Of a DNA stretch of 64,000 bases, positions 7,835-17,836 are shown piece by piece. The stretch comes from Millisia brevis NBRC 105863 (GTDB taxonomy: Bacteria; Actinomycetota; Actinomycetes; Mycobacteriales; Mycobacteriaceae), in NCBI RefSeq assembly GCF_001552615.1, contig NZ_BCRN01000012.1, positions 1 through 64,000 of the forward strand, given 5' to 3'. The notes under the pieces were generated by a model. The model searched no databases. It was not told the DNA's origin and was given only the letters and a program-made list of their open reading frames with translations. The position numbers and the translations under genes are program-made. Within the stretch, counting starts at the first letter, position 1; each line of letters starts with the position of its first letter.

Positions 7835-10001
7835 GTGTATCCGCGCTCCGATTCGGTACCTGAACGCCCGCCGCACGCGAGGCGCCGTCGACGCGCTCGG
7901 TGCTGCCCAACCGATCGAGGACCCAGGCGTACTCGAAGGCCACCTCGTGCCACTTGTCGTACCGGCCGCTGACGCCACCGTGGCCGGCGGCCATCTCGGT
8001 CTTCAGCAGGATGTCCGCGGAGTCCGGGATCGTCGCGCGCAGCCGCGCCACCCACTTCGCCGGTTCGACGTAGAGCACCCGGGTGTCGTTGATGCCGGTG
8101 ATGGCCAGGATCGCCGGATACCGCTTCGCCTCGACGTTCTCGTAGGGCGAGTACGACTTCATGTACGCGTAGACCTGCGGGTCGGCCAGCGGGTTGCCCC
8201 ACTCGTCCCATTCGATGACCGTCAGCGGCAACGACGGATCGAGGATGCTGGTCAGTGGGTCGACGAAGGGGACATCGGCCAGGATGCCGGAGAACAGCTC
8301 CGGAGCCAGGTTGGCCACCGCACCCATCAGCAGGCCGCCGGCGCTGCCACCGCTCGCGACCAGCCGGTCCGGGGTCGCACGCCCGGTATCGACCAGATGC
8401 TGTGCGGCCGCGACGAAGTCGGTGAAGGTGTTCTTCTTGTACAGCAGCTTGCCCTGCTCGTACCAGCGGCGACCCATCTCGCCGCCGCCGCGTACGTGGG
8501 CGATCACGAAGACGACGCCGCGGTCGAGCAGCGACAGCCGCGAGACCGAGAAGCCAGGATCCATGCTCGCCTCGTAGGAGCCGTATCCGTAGAGGAAGGT
8601 CGGCGCCGGGCGGTCGGTCGGGGTGTCCCGACGGGCGATGATCGACAGCGGAATCCGCTCGCCGTCGGGAGCGGTCGCCCAGTCGCGGCTCTCGACGTAG
8701 TCGGCGGCGTCGTAACCGCCGAGGATCTCCGCCTCCTTGAGCAGCCGGCGCTCACCGGTGGCCAGGTCGAGGTTGTAGATGCGGCTCGGCGTGACGAATC
8801 CGGAGGTGCCGAAACGCAGGACCGGGGCGTCCCACTCCCCGTTGGCGCCGAGGCCGGTGGAGGTCAGGCCCTCGCTCGCGACCTCGACGAACTCGCCGAG
8901 ACCGTCGGCGGTGATCGGCGCGATCGATATGCGCGGCAACGCTTCGCGGCGGTAGGACAGCACCGCGTGCCCGGCGAATGCGTCGACGTCCTCGAGCCGG
9001 ATATCGGGGCTCGGCGGGATCAGCGTGGTCAGCTCGCCCGAGCCGTCGACCGGTAGCTGCGCGAGGGTGAAGTTCTCGGCGTCGGGCCCGTCGTTGTGCA
9101 TGACCAGGAAGACGCTGCGGTCGCCGAAACGGGCGTGCTCGACGCTGTACTCGACGCCGTGCCGGCGCGGCAGCACGGTGCGGAACTCGCCGGTGGGGTT
9201 CGCCGAGTCGAGGACCAGCATCTCCGAGGTGATCTTCGAGCCGACCCAGATCACCAGGTATTCGCGGCTGCGGGTCGATCCGACCGCCGTCCAGTAGCTC
9301 TCGTCCGGCTCGTGGTGGACCAGCACGTCCTGCTCGCGCGGGGTGCCGAGCCGGTGGCGCCAGATCGAGTCGGGCCGCCAGGCGTCGTCGACCGTCGAGT
9401 AGAAAACGTGCTCGTTGTCGCTCGCCCAGGTGGCGCCGGAACCGATATCGGCCAATTCGTCGGACAGCCGTTCGCCGGTACGCAGGTCGACGAACCGCAT
9501 CGTGTACCGCTCGTTGCCCAGGACGTCGGTGGAGAAGGCGAGCAGGTTGCCGTCGTCGCTGACCGACAGCGCTCCGATGGTGAAGAAGTCGTGGCCCGCC
9601 GCTTCGGCGTTGGCGTCCAACAGGATCTGCTCCCCCGGGATCGAGACCTCGGGTTCGACGATCGGCGGATTCCAGTCGGTGGGATCGGCGACGGGGCACC
9701 GGCAGTGCACGCCGTAGCTGCTGCCCTCGACCATGCGGGTGTAGTACCACCAGTCGCCGTCGCGACTGGGCACCGTCATATCGGTTTCCTTGGTGCGGGC
9801 CTTGATCTCGTTGAAGATGCTGCCGCGCAACGTCTCCAGGTGGTCGGTCCGCTCCTTGGTGTAGGCGTTCTCGGCCTCGAGGTAGGCGACGACCTTCGGA
9901 TCGTCCTTGTCGCGCAACCACTCGTACGGGTCGATGACCGTATCGCCGTGGTGGGTGCGCTCGGTGGGCACCGTGTCGGCGATCGGCGGCTGGGTGCTCA
10001 C
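7827..10001 (-). CDS. ptrB: Oligopeptidase B (prolyl oligopeptidase family, S9A)
   Basis: 724 residues from GTG 10001, which overlaps the purC stop as GTGA; an in-frame GTG at 10013 is the alternative. The N-terminal half is a seven-bladed propeller. The C-terminal half is an alpha/beta hydrolase with nucleophile Ser in GGSAGG (about 553), Asp in GINDTRV (about 639) and His in AGHGG (about 674). Oligopeptidase B cuts small peptides after basic residues in the cytoplasm; there is no signal peptide. The order purC-ptrB matches M. tuberculosis Rv0780 with Rv0781/0782, where the gene is split; here it is whole. It precedes, and overlaps, the cholesterol-oxidase-like gene. Confidence 0.93.
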   Translation of the reverse strand: MSTQPPIADTVPTERTHHGDTVIDPYEWLRDKDDPKVVAYLEAENAYTKERTDHLETLRGSIFNEIKARTKETDMTVPSRDGDWWYYTRMVEGSSYGVHCRCPVADPTDWNPPIVEPEVSIPGEQILLDANAEAAGHDFFTIGALSVSDDGNLLAFSTDVLGNERYTMRFVDLRTGERLSDELADIGSGATWASDNEHVFYSTVDDAWRPDSIWRHRLGTPREQDVLVHHEPDESYWTAVGSTRSREYLVIWVGSKITSEMLVLDSANPTGEFRTVLPRRHGVEYSVEHARFGDRSVFLVMHNDGPDAENFTLAQLPVDGSGELTTLIPPSPDIRLEDVDAFAGHAVLSYRREALPRISIAPITADGLGEFVEVASEGLTSTGLGANGEWDAPVLRFGTSGFVTPSRIYNLDLATGERRLLKEAEILGGYDAADYVESRDWATAPDGERIPLSIIARRDTPTDRPAPTFLYGYGSYEASMDPGFSVSRLSLLDRGVVFVIAHVRGGGEMGRRWYEQGKLLYKKNTFTDFVAAAQHLVDTGRATPDRLVASGGSAGGLLMGAVANLAPELFSGILADVPFVDPLTSILDPSLPLTVIEWDEWGNPLADPQVYAYMKSYSPYENVEAKRYPAILAITGINDTRVLYVEPAKWVARLRATIPDSADILLKTEMAAGHGGVSGRYDKWHEVAFEYAWVLDRLGSTERVDGASRAAGVQVPNRSADTRG

Positions 10002-10885
10002 GGCTTCGGCCACGCGTCGAAGTCCTTTCCGGAGATTCGCTCGTAGGCGTCGATATAACGGTCGCGTGTCGCGGCGACCACGTCGTCGGGCAGCGGGGGC
10101 GGCGGGGTATCGCCGGCGCGATCCCACCCGGACTCGGGCCCGGTCAACCAATTGCGGACGAACTGCTTGTCGAAGCTCGGCTGGACCCGACCGGGCGCAT
10201 AGCCGTCGATCGCCCAGTACCGGGAGGAGTCCGGGGTGAGCACCTCGTCGGCCAGAACCAGCGCGCCGGTCTCGTCGATGCCGAACTCGAACTTGGTATC
10301 GGCCAGGATCACCCCGCGCGTCGCGGCATGCTCGGCGCCGGCGGAGTAGACCGCCAGCGTCGCCGCCCGCAGATCGTCGGCGAGCGGTTGGCCGACGGCC
10401 GCGATCACGGCGTCGAAGTCCATCGCCTCGTCGTGGTCGCCGAGTTCGGCCTTGGTGGTCGGGGTGAAGATCGGCTCCGGCAGGCGGGAGGCCTCCTCGA
10501 GACCCGCGGGCAGCGCGATGCCGCAGACCGCGCCGGAGCGCTGGTAGTCCGTCAGACCCGAACCGGTGAGGTAGCCGCGCGCGATGCATTCGACGGGCAG
10601 CATCTTCAAGGTGCGTACCACCATCGCCCGGCCGAGTACCTCCTGCGGGATGCGCGGATCGAGCTCGTCCCCGGCGAGGTGATTCGGCACGTCGAGCAGG
10701 CCGAACCAGAACAGGCTCATCGCGGTGAGGATGCGCCCCTTGTCGGGGATCTCCGACGACAGAATGTGGTCGTAGGCGGAGATCCGATCGCTGGTGACGA
10801 TCAGGAGATGATCGTCGTCGACCGCGTACAGGTCGCGCACTTTGCCGGCCGCGATTCGCCGATAGCTCGACAGTGGTGGACGCAC
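9998..10885 (-). CDS. purC: SAICAR synthetase PurC
   Basis: 295 residues from GTG 10885. It ligates aspartate to CAIR in purine synthesis using ATP. Family landmarks are [26 protein letters not shown] near the N-terminus, [13 protein letters not shown] in the middle (about 100-112), [10 protein letters not shown] and the late TPDSSRYW and [11 protein letters not shown]. It is first in a minus-strand run with ptrB and the cholesterol-oxidase-like gene. purB and purD lie 5 and 8 kb to the right, each as a separate unit. Confidence 0.97.
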   Translation of the reverse strand: MRPPLSSYRRIAAGKVRDLYAVDDDHLLIVTSDRISAYDHILSSEIPDKGRILTAMSLFWFGLLDVPNHLAGDELDPRIPQEVLGRAMVVRTLKMLPVECIARGYLTGSGLTDYQRSGAVCGIALPAGLEEASRLPEPIFTPTTKAELGDHDEAMDFDAVIAAVGQPLADDLRAATLAVYSAGAEHAATRGVILADTKFEFGIDETGALVLADEVLTPDSSRYWAIDGYAPGRVQPSFDKQFVRNWLTGPESGWDRAGDTPPPPLPDDVVAATRDRYIDAYERISGKDFDAWPKP

Positions 10886-10957
10886 CCGAACACCCTATCG
10901 GTTACCCGTCCGCGCACGACCGTCCGCTCCGCCGGGCGCGGCGACGCGCCGACCGGC

Positions 10958-12256
10958 TCATTCCGGTAGGTCGGCGACGGCCCGGTCCTGCGCGCCGAAG
11001 AACCGGGCGCGGGTCTGCTCGCGGCTGCGCCGCCCGAATCGCTCCAGCCGTCGCCGTCCCGCCGGGGTCATCGGCAGCAGCCAGTAGCGCACGATGTTCT
11101 GTCCCAGCACGATCGGGTACGCCCAGGGGATCGTGACCGGCAGCCGCAGGTCCTCGAGTCCCGGCTTGCCGATCAGCACCCGCAACATGCTCAGGGTGCG
11201 CGCCCGACCGTAGCGGCGGCGCAGCGCGACCAGGTTCGGGTAGTCGAGGCTCTCCTCGACGTCGATCACCGCGCGGGCGAGCTTCGGTCCGGCCGCGGAG
11301 ACGTCGGCGGAGGCGAGCAGGATCGAGTAGTTGAGCTGATGCTGATCGTGTTCGTTGTCGCAGAGCCAGTCCTCGTCGATGCCCATCAACCAGCCGATGT
11401 ACTTCCACAGATGCATCACCGCACGGGACTGCTCGCCGGTGACGCGAACGCCCAGACTGCGGACCCCGATCAGCACGGCGCCGCTGAAGAGTCCGAGCGT
11501 GCCGGCCTGGTCGGTCCGATTGATCGGCAGGCCGAGTGCGGAGCTGTCCCAGCGGCCGTTGGTCTCGAAGGCGTGATTGACCAGCGCGTGCATCAGCCGG
11601 ACGTGCACGGTGGTGCGGTAACCCTCGGCGCCGGGACGCATCGCGTCCTGTTCGGTCACCACACAGGTCCAGTGCTGCGTCTCGGCGAGCCGTCGGCGGG
11701 TCCGATCGCCGGTGAGTCCGCCGGTCTCGACCAGCAGATCGGCCGGTCCCGCGTAGCGATAGCCGCCGATCAGGGCGAGTTGGGTCAGGATGTCGCGGCC
11801 GTTGTGACCGAAGGCCAGGAAGGTCCGCGCCCCCTCGTTGCACAGGTCGAAATCGACCCAGTCGGGGACGGTCTCGACCCGCTCGAAGAAAGCGCGCACC
11901 GCGGGCGGCGGGTTGTCGAGCGATGCGAGCCCCTCGGCGATCGCCTGCCGCAGCATCGGCATCGTCACCCGTTCGGGCGAACCCTTGGGCAGCCGCATCG
12001 CGCGGGCCACCGCGGCGCCGAGTTCGTCGCGTTCGAGCGAACGGCGGCCCACGGTGTCCAACTCGGAAGCGGTCGGTTCGCGCAGCCCCGCCAACAGGCG
12101 CAGCAGTCGGCCGGTGCGCCGATTGCGCGCCACCGCGGTCATATGTCTGCGTGGATGCCGCAACTCCCCCGGCGTGGTCGGCGATCCGTCACCGGGAGCC
12201 GCCGGGGAGGTGGTGCGGATATCCGGAGCGGACGCTGCCGCCGTTCCCTGAGACAT
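10958..12256 (-). CDS. MpaB/latex-clearing-protein family oxygenase (DUF2236)
   Basis: 432 residues from ATG 12256. The central segment (about 120-330) shows the family pattern: TFLAFGHNGRD, then WTCVVTEQDAMRPG, and HVRLMHALVNH with a conserved Arg and His expected to support haem binding, followed by LPINRTDQAGTLGLF. Relatives include the rubber oxygenase Lcp and the ER-bound oxygenase MpaB; most bacterial members have unknown substrates. The N-terminal 45 residues are low complexity (Ser/Pro/Thr), with no convincing signal peptide. It diverges from a TetR gene, and two near-identical palindromes lie between the two starts, so control by that TetR is likely. Confidence 0.8.
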   Translation of the reverse strand: MSQGTAAASAPDIRTTSPAAPGDGSPTTPGELRHPRRHMTAVARNRRTGRLLRLLAGLREPTASELDTVGRRSLERDELGAAVARAMRLPKGSPERVTMPMLRQAIAEGLASLDNPPPAVRAFFERVETVPDWVDFDLCNEGARTFLAFGHNGRDILTQLALIGGYRYAGPADLLVETGGLTGDRTRRRLAETQHWTCVVTEQDAMRPGAEGYRTTVHVRLMHALVNHAFETNGRWDSSALGLPINRTDQAGTLGLFSGAVLIGVRSLGVRVTGEQSRAVMHLWKYIGWLMGIDEDWLCDNEHDQHQLNYSILLASADVSAAGPKLARAVIDVEESLDYPNLVALRRRYGRARTLSMLRVLIGKPGLEDLRLPVTIPWAYPIVLGQNIVRYWLLPMTPAGRRRLERFGRRSREQTRARFFGAQDRAVADLPE

Positions 12257-12274
12257 ATCTCGAGGATAGTCTCA

Positions 12275-12319
12275 CTGGTGACGCCTGTCACCAGAAACTA
12301 TTCGGTGACGCACGTCACC
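12275..12319. promoter_or_regulatory. Twin TetR-type operators between mpaB-like gene and TetR gene
   Basis: Two palindromes share the sequence GGTGACGCnyGTCACC. The first, CTGGTGACGCCTGTCACCAG, is at 12275-12294. The second, GGTGACGCACGTCACC, is at 12304-12319. Their centres are 27 bp apart, and they lie 19-48 bp upstream of the oxygenase start and 82 bp or more from the divergent TetR start. Confidence 0.8.
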
Positions 12320-12400
12320 AGATGCCTTCGGCGTCGGACCACCCGGTAGGCGGCGGGCTACGGTGGATCTCGCAGCAGATCGCCCGACGGGAGGGGATAC

Positions 12401-13087
12401 ATGCCGACCAGCCGGCGCAGATACAACGGCAAGTCGGCCGATCAGCGCAGCCGGGAGCGGCGGGACGCACTGATCTCCGCCGCACGTCTGGAGTGGACCT
12501 CGCACGGCGCCGACGGCGTCCGGGTGCGGCGGGTCTGCGCGCGGGCCGGCCTCAACGACCGCTACTTCTATCAGCAGTTTCCGCATACCGACGACCTGCT
12601 GGTGGCGGTGGTCGAGCAGGGTCTGGCGGAGCTGCGGGAGGTGATGTTCGACGCAGCGGTCGCCTGCGAGGGTTCGCCGCGCGACCGGATGCGCGCCGGG
12701 ATTCTGGCCTACTTCGAGCATCTCGGCGACGATCCGGGGTTGATGCGCATCCTGACCACCGACTCCGCCGGCCGGCCGGGGGTCACCGGAGCACGGTTGG
12801 AATCCCAGCGATCGATCGCGCGAATCGTGTTGCAGTACCTGAACATCGACGAAGGCGGCGACGGCACCTCCGGTGCGATGGACCCGTTCGCCAAGGCGAT
12901 GTATTGCGTGGGGGGCGCCGCCGCGCTGGTCGAATCGTGGCTCGCCGACGAATTCCCCCGAATGTCGATCGGCGAGCTCGCCGACGTCGCGACCGACTCG
13001 ACCCTGCGGATCTTCGGCGAGACGATCCACGCCGGCGCGTCGACGACCGTCGACGTGGCCCCCCATCCGGGGCCGGCGCAGCCATAG
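12401..13087 (+). CDS. TetR-family regulator, likely of the adjacent MpaB-like oxygenase
   Basis: 228 residues from ATG 12401, preceded by GGGAGGGG. The TetR DNA-binding domain is at about 15-70, with HTH GVRVRRVCARAGLNDRYFYQQF and the following PHTDDLLVAVV. The C-terminal ligand-binding domain is helical and gives no hint of the ligand. It is divergent from the oxygenase gene across a 144-bp region with two matching palindromes, the classical local-repressor arrangement. The C-terminal tail (DVAPHPGPAQP) is unstructured. Confidence 0.85.
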   Translation: MPTSRRRYNGKSADQRSRERRDALISAARLEWTSHGADGVRVRRVCARAGLNDRYFYQQFPHTDDLLVAVVEQGLAELREVMFDAAVACEGSPRDRMRAGILAYFEHLGDDPGLMRILTTDSAGRPGVTGARLESQRSIARIVLQYLNIDEGGDGTSGAMDPFAKAMYCVGGAAALVESWLADEFPRMSIGELADVATDSTLRIFGETIHAGASTTVDVAPHPGPAQP

Positions 13088-13165
13088 ACTCCCGCCTCGT
13101 CTCCTGGACGGACATCGGGGCCGTCGGAATGCGGAGCGCCGGAGGAGACGAACGAAAGGGACGTG

Positions 13166-14335
13166 ATGCAGGTCGGTGACAGGGTCAATCCATCGGGACG
13201 TCGCATCGATTCGTCCGCGGATCGGGTCGGGGCGCCGTTCGTCTTCTCCCGCCCGACCGACAGCGTCGTCGCCCACCGGATCGAGACCACCTTCGACTCC
13301 GCCGATGCGGCCGTCGACGCACTGCGCTCGGGTGCACTGGGCACCACCGGCGCGGTGGTCGGCGCTCTGCCCTTCCGCCCCGGCGACCCAACCGCGCTGA
13401 TGGCGACCACCTCGCTGGTTCGACATCCCGGACCGCTGCCGGTCGACCCTCCGCCGACCCCGGTCGGCGAGCCGGCGGTCGAGGAGCTTCCCAGCCGCGA
13501 GGAGCACGGCGACCGCATCGGACGCGCCCTCGCATCGCTGCGCGCCTCGACGCCGGCGGTACAGAAAGTGGTCCTCGCGCGCGCCCTGCGCATCGTCGCC
13601 GACGCGCCGATCGACCCGTATCTATTGCTCGATCGGCTGATCGCCCGCGACTCGGCGGGCAACGGATTTGCCGTCGACCTGTCGAACGCCCACGCGGTGG
13701 CCCCGTCGACCGGCCCGATGCTGGTCGGCTCGAGCCCGGAGGTGCTGATCCGCAGACGCGGCGCCCACATCTCCGCGCACCCCCTGGCCGGCACGGCGCC
13801 GCGCGACCCCGACCCGGCCGTCGACCGCGACAACGCCCGGATGCTCGCCGCCTCGGCGAAAAACCTGGCCGAGCACGCCTACCTGGTCGAGCATCTGCGG
13901 ACCGTGCTCGCGCCGCTGTGCACGCGGCTCGAGATACCGGACCAACCCGAGGTGACCTCCACCCCGCAGGTCTGGCATCTGGGCACGCCGATCACCGGGG
14001 ATCTCGCGGACCCGGCGCCGTCGGCGCTGGAGGTCGCGCTGGCATTGCACCCGACGCCGGCGATCTGTGGCACCCCGACCGCCGCTGCGCTGGAGATGAT
14101 CGCCGACCTCGAGGGCGACCGCGGCTTCTACGCCGGCGCGGTCGGCTGGGTCGACGCCGCCGGCGACGGCGAGTGGCTGGTCGCGATCCGCTGCGCCACC
14201 GTCTCCGCCGACCGCCGCGAGGTGCTCGCCCGGGCGGGCGGCGGAATCGTCGCCGCCTCCGCCGTCGACGAGGAAATCGCCGAGACCTCGGCGAAGTTCC
14301 GCACCATCCTGGCCGCCTTCGACCGGACGATCTGA
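13166..14335 (+). CDS. Isochorismate synthase (EntC/DhbC type)
   Basis: 389 residues from ATG 13166, with AAAGGG 5 nt upstream; a GTG one codon earlier is too close to that site. It is a chorismate-utilising enzyme that isomerises chorismate to isochorismate for siderophore (salicylate or dihydroxybenzoate) or menaquinone synthesis. Signature parts are VQKVVLARAL (catalytic Lys region), MLVGSSPEVLIRR, HPLAGTAPR, ICGTPTAAAL and the C-terminal RAGGGIVAASAVDEEIAETSAKF. No siderophore synthetase or men gene is beside it, so which pathway it serves is open. It may be transcribed with the TetR gene upstream (78 nt gap). Confidence 0.9.
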   Translation: MQVGDRVNPSGRRIDSSADRVGAPFVFSRPTDSVVAHRIETTFDSADAAVDALRSGALGTTGAVVGALPFRPGDPTALMATTSLVRHPGPLPVDPPPTPVGEPAVEELPSREEHGDRIGRALASLRASTPAVQKVVLARALRIVADAPIDPYLLLDRLIARDSAGNGFAVDLSNAHAVAPSTGPMLVGSSPEVLIRRRGAHISAHPLAGTAPRDPDPAVDRDNARMLAASAKNLAEHAYLVEHLRTVLAPLCTRLEIPDQPEVTSTPQVWHLGTPITGDLADPAPSALEVALALHPTPAICGTPTAAALEMIADLEGDRGFYAGAVGWVDAAGDGEWLVAIRCATVSADRREVLARAGGGIVAASAVDEEIAETSAKFRTILAAFDRTI

Positions 14336-14342
14336 GCGGCGG

Positions 14343-15218
14343 TCACTCCGCGGCGGAGATCCACTCGGCCAGCGCGTCCAGTCGCTCGCCGATCGCGATC
14401 GGATCGAGCGCGTAGTCCTCGACCGGTTCGGTCATCGACAGGAACGTCGAGGTGAACAGAATCGCGGGACCGTTCCACGGCCGCACCGACCCGGTATCGA
14501 AGGGGTCGACCATTTCCGTCTGTCGAATCAGCGACGGCTGATTGTCCGCGGTCGAGGCGCTGCGCAGCACCATCCCCTCCATCGCCGCGCTGGTGACCGA
14601 GGCGAGCATCTCGAAGGCCTGACGGCCGGCCCGCTCACCGCTGAAGGCCTCGCGGATGCGCCGCCCGCCAAGTTCGCTCATCAACGCGTAGAACGCCGCC
14701 ATACCCGCGGCGTACTTGCGTTCCGAGTCGTCGATGGCCGCTCTGAGTTGGACGCCGATATCGTCCGGGAAGGACAGCGCGGTCGCCGACAGAGCCAGAT
14801 AGGTCTTCCAGTCCGAGCGCCGCAGGTTGTCCTCGAAATTCTCGATCGAGGCCTGCCGACACACCTCCACGACGGCGATGAAACGTACGCGCGCATCGTG
14901 GATGCCGTCCCGATATTCGAGTCCGGTATCGATCGCCTTGCGCAGCGCGCCACTGTCGAACATCGTCGGCTGCGATGCCCGGTGGGTGGCCAAACGAATC
15001 AGCAGGTCACCGAAGAATTGTTCCTTACGCGGCCACAATCGATGGACGGCGCTGCGCGGGACCTCCGCGCGCGCGATCACCGCCTCGAGACTGATGTGGT
15101 CCATGCTGACCACGAGGCCCTCGTCGAGAACCCATTCCAATGCCGTCCGCAGGGCCTGCTCGCGCACCTCGGCGGCCGCCATCCTCGGGCGACGCCCGAG
15201 CGATCCACTACCGGCCAT
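14343..15218 (-). CDS. TetR-family regulator with extended C-terminus
   Basis: 291 residues from ATG 15218, long for TetR. The N-terminal HTH is at about 35-65 (MDHISLEAVIARAEVPRSAVHRLWPRK). Its recognition helix carries SAVHRLW instead of the common TTYYxF. The rest is a helical ligand domain with a C-terminal 60-residue segment (SLIRQTEMVDPF to AEWISAAE) beyond the usual fold. It converges on the isochorismate synthase gene with 7 nt between stops. No clear target is visible, and its 5' side is a 249-bp space. Confidence 0.8.
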   Translation of the reverse strand: MAGSGSLGRRPRMAAAEVREQALRTALEWVLDEGLVVSMDHISLEAVIARAEVPRSAVHRLWPRKEQFFGDLLIRLATHRASQPTMFDSGALRKAIDTGLEYRDGIHDARVRFIAVVEVCRQASIENFEDNLRRSDWKTYLALSATALSFPDDIGVQLRAAIDDSERKYAAGMAAFYALMSELGGRRIREAFSGERAGRQAFEMLASVTSAAMEGMVLRSASTADNQPSLIRQTEMVDPFDTGSVRPWNGPAILFTSTFLSMTEPVEDYALDPIAIGERLDALAEWISAAE

Positions 15219-15467
15219 GGCGCAACAGGTTCCTTCCGTTCGGCACGAATCGACCCGCGGCGCGATATGCAGGCGTCGGCTCGTGGCCTTGCATCTCTCG
15301 GAATGGCCTGCGTATTGTATCGAGCGTTGGTCAAATGGCGGTCTCCGCGCCGTTGTTCCGGCGGGTTCGGTTGTGCGAAGGCCATGGGGAGGTGGCGCAG
15401 AACCGTCGCGCGGGATATCAGCGGCGAGGGGTGCGCGGAGGCCCCTGCCGTGTCATCCCGGCGTCGA

Positions 15468-16889
15468 TTACAGAATCGGCGCCGGGGTGTATGCGGCCGC
15501 TTCCGGATATTTCTTGACCAACGATTCCACCGCTTGGATCACCTGGTCGACCTGATCGCCCGCGGCACCGATGAATGCCGCCCGATCGGCGAGTGCGGCG
15601 TCGATCTCGCTGCGGTTCAACGGAAAACGCGAGTCCTCGGCCAACCGACCGGGCAGGTCCGGAGCCGCACCGCTCTCCCGCATCGCCAGGGCCACCGCCA
15701 CCGCGTGCTCCTTGATGATCTCGTGCGCCTCTTCCCGACCGGCACCCGCGCGCACCGCTGCCATCAACAATCGGGTGGTACCGAGGAATGGCAGGTAGCG
15801 ATTCAATTCGTTCTCGATGACCGCCGGATAGGCGCCGAACTCGGCGAGCACGGTCAGGAACGTCTCGAGGATGCCGTCGATCGCGAAGAACGCGTCCGGA
15901 AGCGCGACGCGGCGCACCGCGGAGCAGAACACGTCACCCTCGTTCCACTGCGCTCCGGCCAATTCCTGTGTCATGGAGGCATATCCGCGCAGAACCACCA
16001 TCAGGCCGTTGACCCGCTCGCAGGAACGGGTGTTCATCTTGTGCGGCATCGCGGAGCTGCCGACCTGTCCCTCGGCGAAGCCCTCGGTGACCAACTCGTG
16101 GCCGGCCATCAGTCGGATCGTGGTCGCGAACGACGACGGGCCCGCCGCCAACTGGACCAGAGCGGACACCACGTCGTAGTCGAGCGAGCGCGGGTAGACC
16201 TGGCCGACGCTGATCAGACTGTGCTCGAATCCGAGCAACCGGGCGATCGTCGACTCCAGCCCGGCGAGCGCCTCGGCGTTGCCGTCGAAGAGATCGAGCA
16301 TGTCCTGCGAGGTGCCCATCGGCCCCTTGATCCCGCGCAGTGGATAGCGGTCGAGCAGTTCCCGCAGCCGGGTCAGCGCCACGAGGACCTCGTCGGCGGC
16401 GGAGGCGAACCGCTTGCCGAGGGTGGTCGCCTGGGCGGCGACGTTGTGACTGCGCCCGACCATCACCCGATCGCGGTAGCGCGCGGCCCCCTCGGCGAGG
16501 CGGGCGGCGGTCGCGACACCGTGCGCGTAGATATGTTCCGCCGACAGTCGGATCTGCAATTGTTCGACGTTCTCGGTGAGATCCCGGCTCGTCATGCCCT
16601 TGTGGATCTGCTCGTGTCCGGCCAGCGCGTTGAACTCCTCGATGCGGGCCTTCACGTCGTGCCGGGTGACGCGCTCGCGGCGGGCGATCGACTCGAGGTC
16701 GACCTGTTCGAGGACCGCCTCGTAGTCGGCGATCGCCGACGGCGGTACCGCGATGCCGGCTTCCGCCTGGGCCCGCAGGACCGCCACCCACAGGCGCCGC
16801 TCGAGCACCACCTTGTACTCCGGGGACCACAGTCGGGTCAGTTCCGCGGTCGCGTACCTGCTTGCCAAAACGTTCGGAATAGCCGCCAC
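15468..16889 (-). CDS. purB: Adenylosuccinate lyase PurB
   Basis: 473 residues from ATG 16889. It splits SAICAR and adenylosuccinate, releasing fumarate, in purine synthesis. Family landmarks: RYATAELTRLWSPE at the start, HEQIHKGMTSRDLTENVEQ (about 92-110), the signature loop GSSAMPHKMNTRSCERVNGL (about 275-295, with the catalytic Ser) and NEGDVFCSAVRRVALPD. A TetR gene follows 40 bp upstream on the same strand, as in mycobacteria near Rv0775-Rv0777. Confidence 0.97.
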   Translation of the reverse strand: MAAIPNVLASRYATAELTRLWSPEYKVVLERRLWVAVLRAQAEAGIAVPPSAIADYEAVLEQVDLESIARRERVTRHDVKARIEEFNALAGHEQIHKGMTSRDLTENVEQLQIRLSAEHIYAHGVATAARLAEGAARYRDRVMVGRSHNVAAQATTLGKRFASAADEVLVALTRLRELLDRYPLRGIKGPMGTSQDMLDLFDGNAEALAGLESTIARLLGFEHSLISVGQVYPRSLDYDVVSALVQLAAGPSSFATTIRLMAGHELVTEGFAEGQVGSSAMPHKMNTRSCERVNGLMVVLRGYASMTQELAGAQWNEGDVFCSAVRRVALPDAFFAIDGILETFLTVLAEFGAYPAVIENELNRYLPFLGTTRLLMAAVRAGAGREEAHEIIKEHAVAVALAMRESGAAPDLPGRLAEDSRFPLNRSEIDAALADRAAFIGAAGDQVDQVIQAVESLVKKYPEAAAYTPAPIL

Positions 16890-16929
16890 TCGTCGAAGTC
16901 TAGTGAGGTGGGGATCGGGTATCGACGGG

Positions 16930-17634
16930 TCACCGCCGGTCGTGCTCGGGGGTGTCCGTGGGGCCGGCTCCGCGCGCCGGCGCGGAGCGTTCGGGCGCGA
17001 CCAGGTCGATCGTCTCGTTCAGGATCCGTCGGGCGCATTCGCGCGGATCTCCGTCGGTGTCGACGACGGCGGCGAGGATCGCGCCGTCGACCACCGCGAG
17101 CACCCGCGCGAGACCGGCCCCGGCGACCGGACGGCCGGCGTATTCGAGCACGCAGGCGATCAATTGTTCGTAGTCGCCGCGCAGCCGCGACTGCACCTCG
17201 CGCAGATGCGGATAGCGCACCGGGGCCAGGAAGCGCTCGTAGCGGGCCAGGACGGCGAGCCGATCGACGTCGCCGCCGTCGCCCATCAGCAGGTCGACGA
17301 GCAACTCGACGGTCCCCTCACGTCCGATCGTGTGGGCGGCGCGCCGGTCGGGGGCGGGGGTCAGCCGGCCGCGCAGGGCGGCGACATCGAGGGCCCCACC
17401 GTGGTCGACGGCCTGCTCCCGCAATTCGTCGAGGGATTCGAAATAGTAGGTGGTCGCCGACAGCGGGGCGTCCGCGCGATGGGCGACCGCCCGATGCCGC
17501 ACGGCTTCGAAACCGCCTTCGACCAGCAACTCCGCTGCGGCCGCCACCAACTCCCGGCGGCGGCGCCTCCCCTTGGGAGTCGACCGCTGTTCCGGGTCGT
17601 CGGACTGCGTCGCATCGAGCGCCACGTCGACCAT
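16930..17634 (-). CDS. TetR-family regulator next to purB
   Basis: 234 residues from ATG 17634. The N-terminus is very basic (STPKGRRRRRELVAAAAELL), followed by HTH FEAVRHRAVAHRADAPLSATTYYFES at about 42-70. The C-terminal ligand domain contains YERFLAPVRYPHLREVQSRLRGDYEQL and VLAVVDGAILAAVVD. The gene reads toward purB with a 40-bp gap, and the pairing with purB recalls the Mycobacterium purB region. Whether it regulates purB is not shown. Confidence 0.8.
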   Translation of the reverse strand: MVDVALDATQSDDPEQRSTPKGRRRRRELVAAAAELLVEGGFEAVRHRAVAHRADAPLSATTYYFESLDELREQAVDHGGALDVAALRGRLTPAPDRRAAHTIGREGTVELLVDLLMGDGGDVDRLAVLARYERFLAPVRYPHLREVQSRLRGDYEQLIACVLEYAGRPVAGAGLARVLAVVDGAILAAVVDTDGDPRECARRILNETIDLVAPERSAPARGAGPTDTPEHDRR

Positions 17635-17836
17635 GCTGACATCCGCGACCCGGTCACCCGACGGTTTTCACCGTTCCCGCCGAATCGCCCCTTTCGAGCG
17701 GCGCCGTTCGGGGCGTCGACGGTCGGCAATTGACACGAAACGCACTACCGGACCGGGGCGCCGGCATATTTTGGGGGATCGGCCCATACTGTGGGCATGT
17801 GGGGCAACGTGGCCCCTGCGTATGGGAGATCGCTGT

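Noticed and set aside
14748-17639. A plus-strand open frame of about 960 codons
   Set aside because: It runs antisense to purB, a TetR gene and part of another, with compositional bias of a shadow frame.
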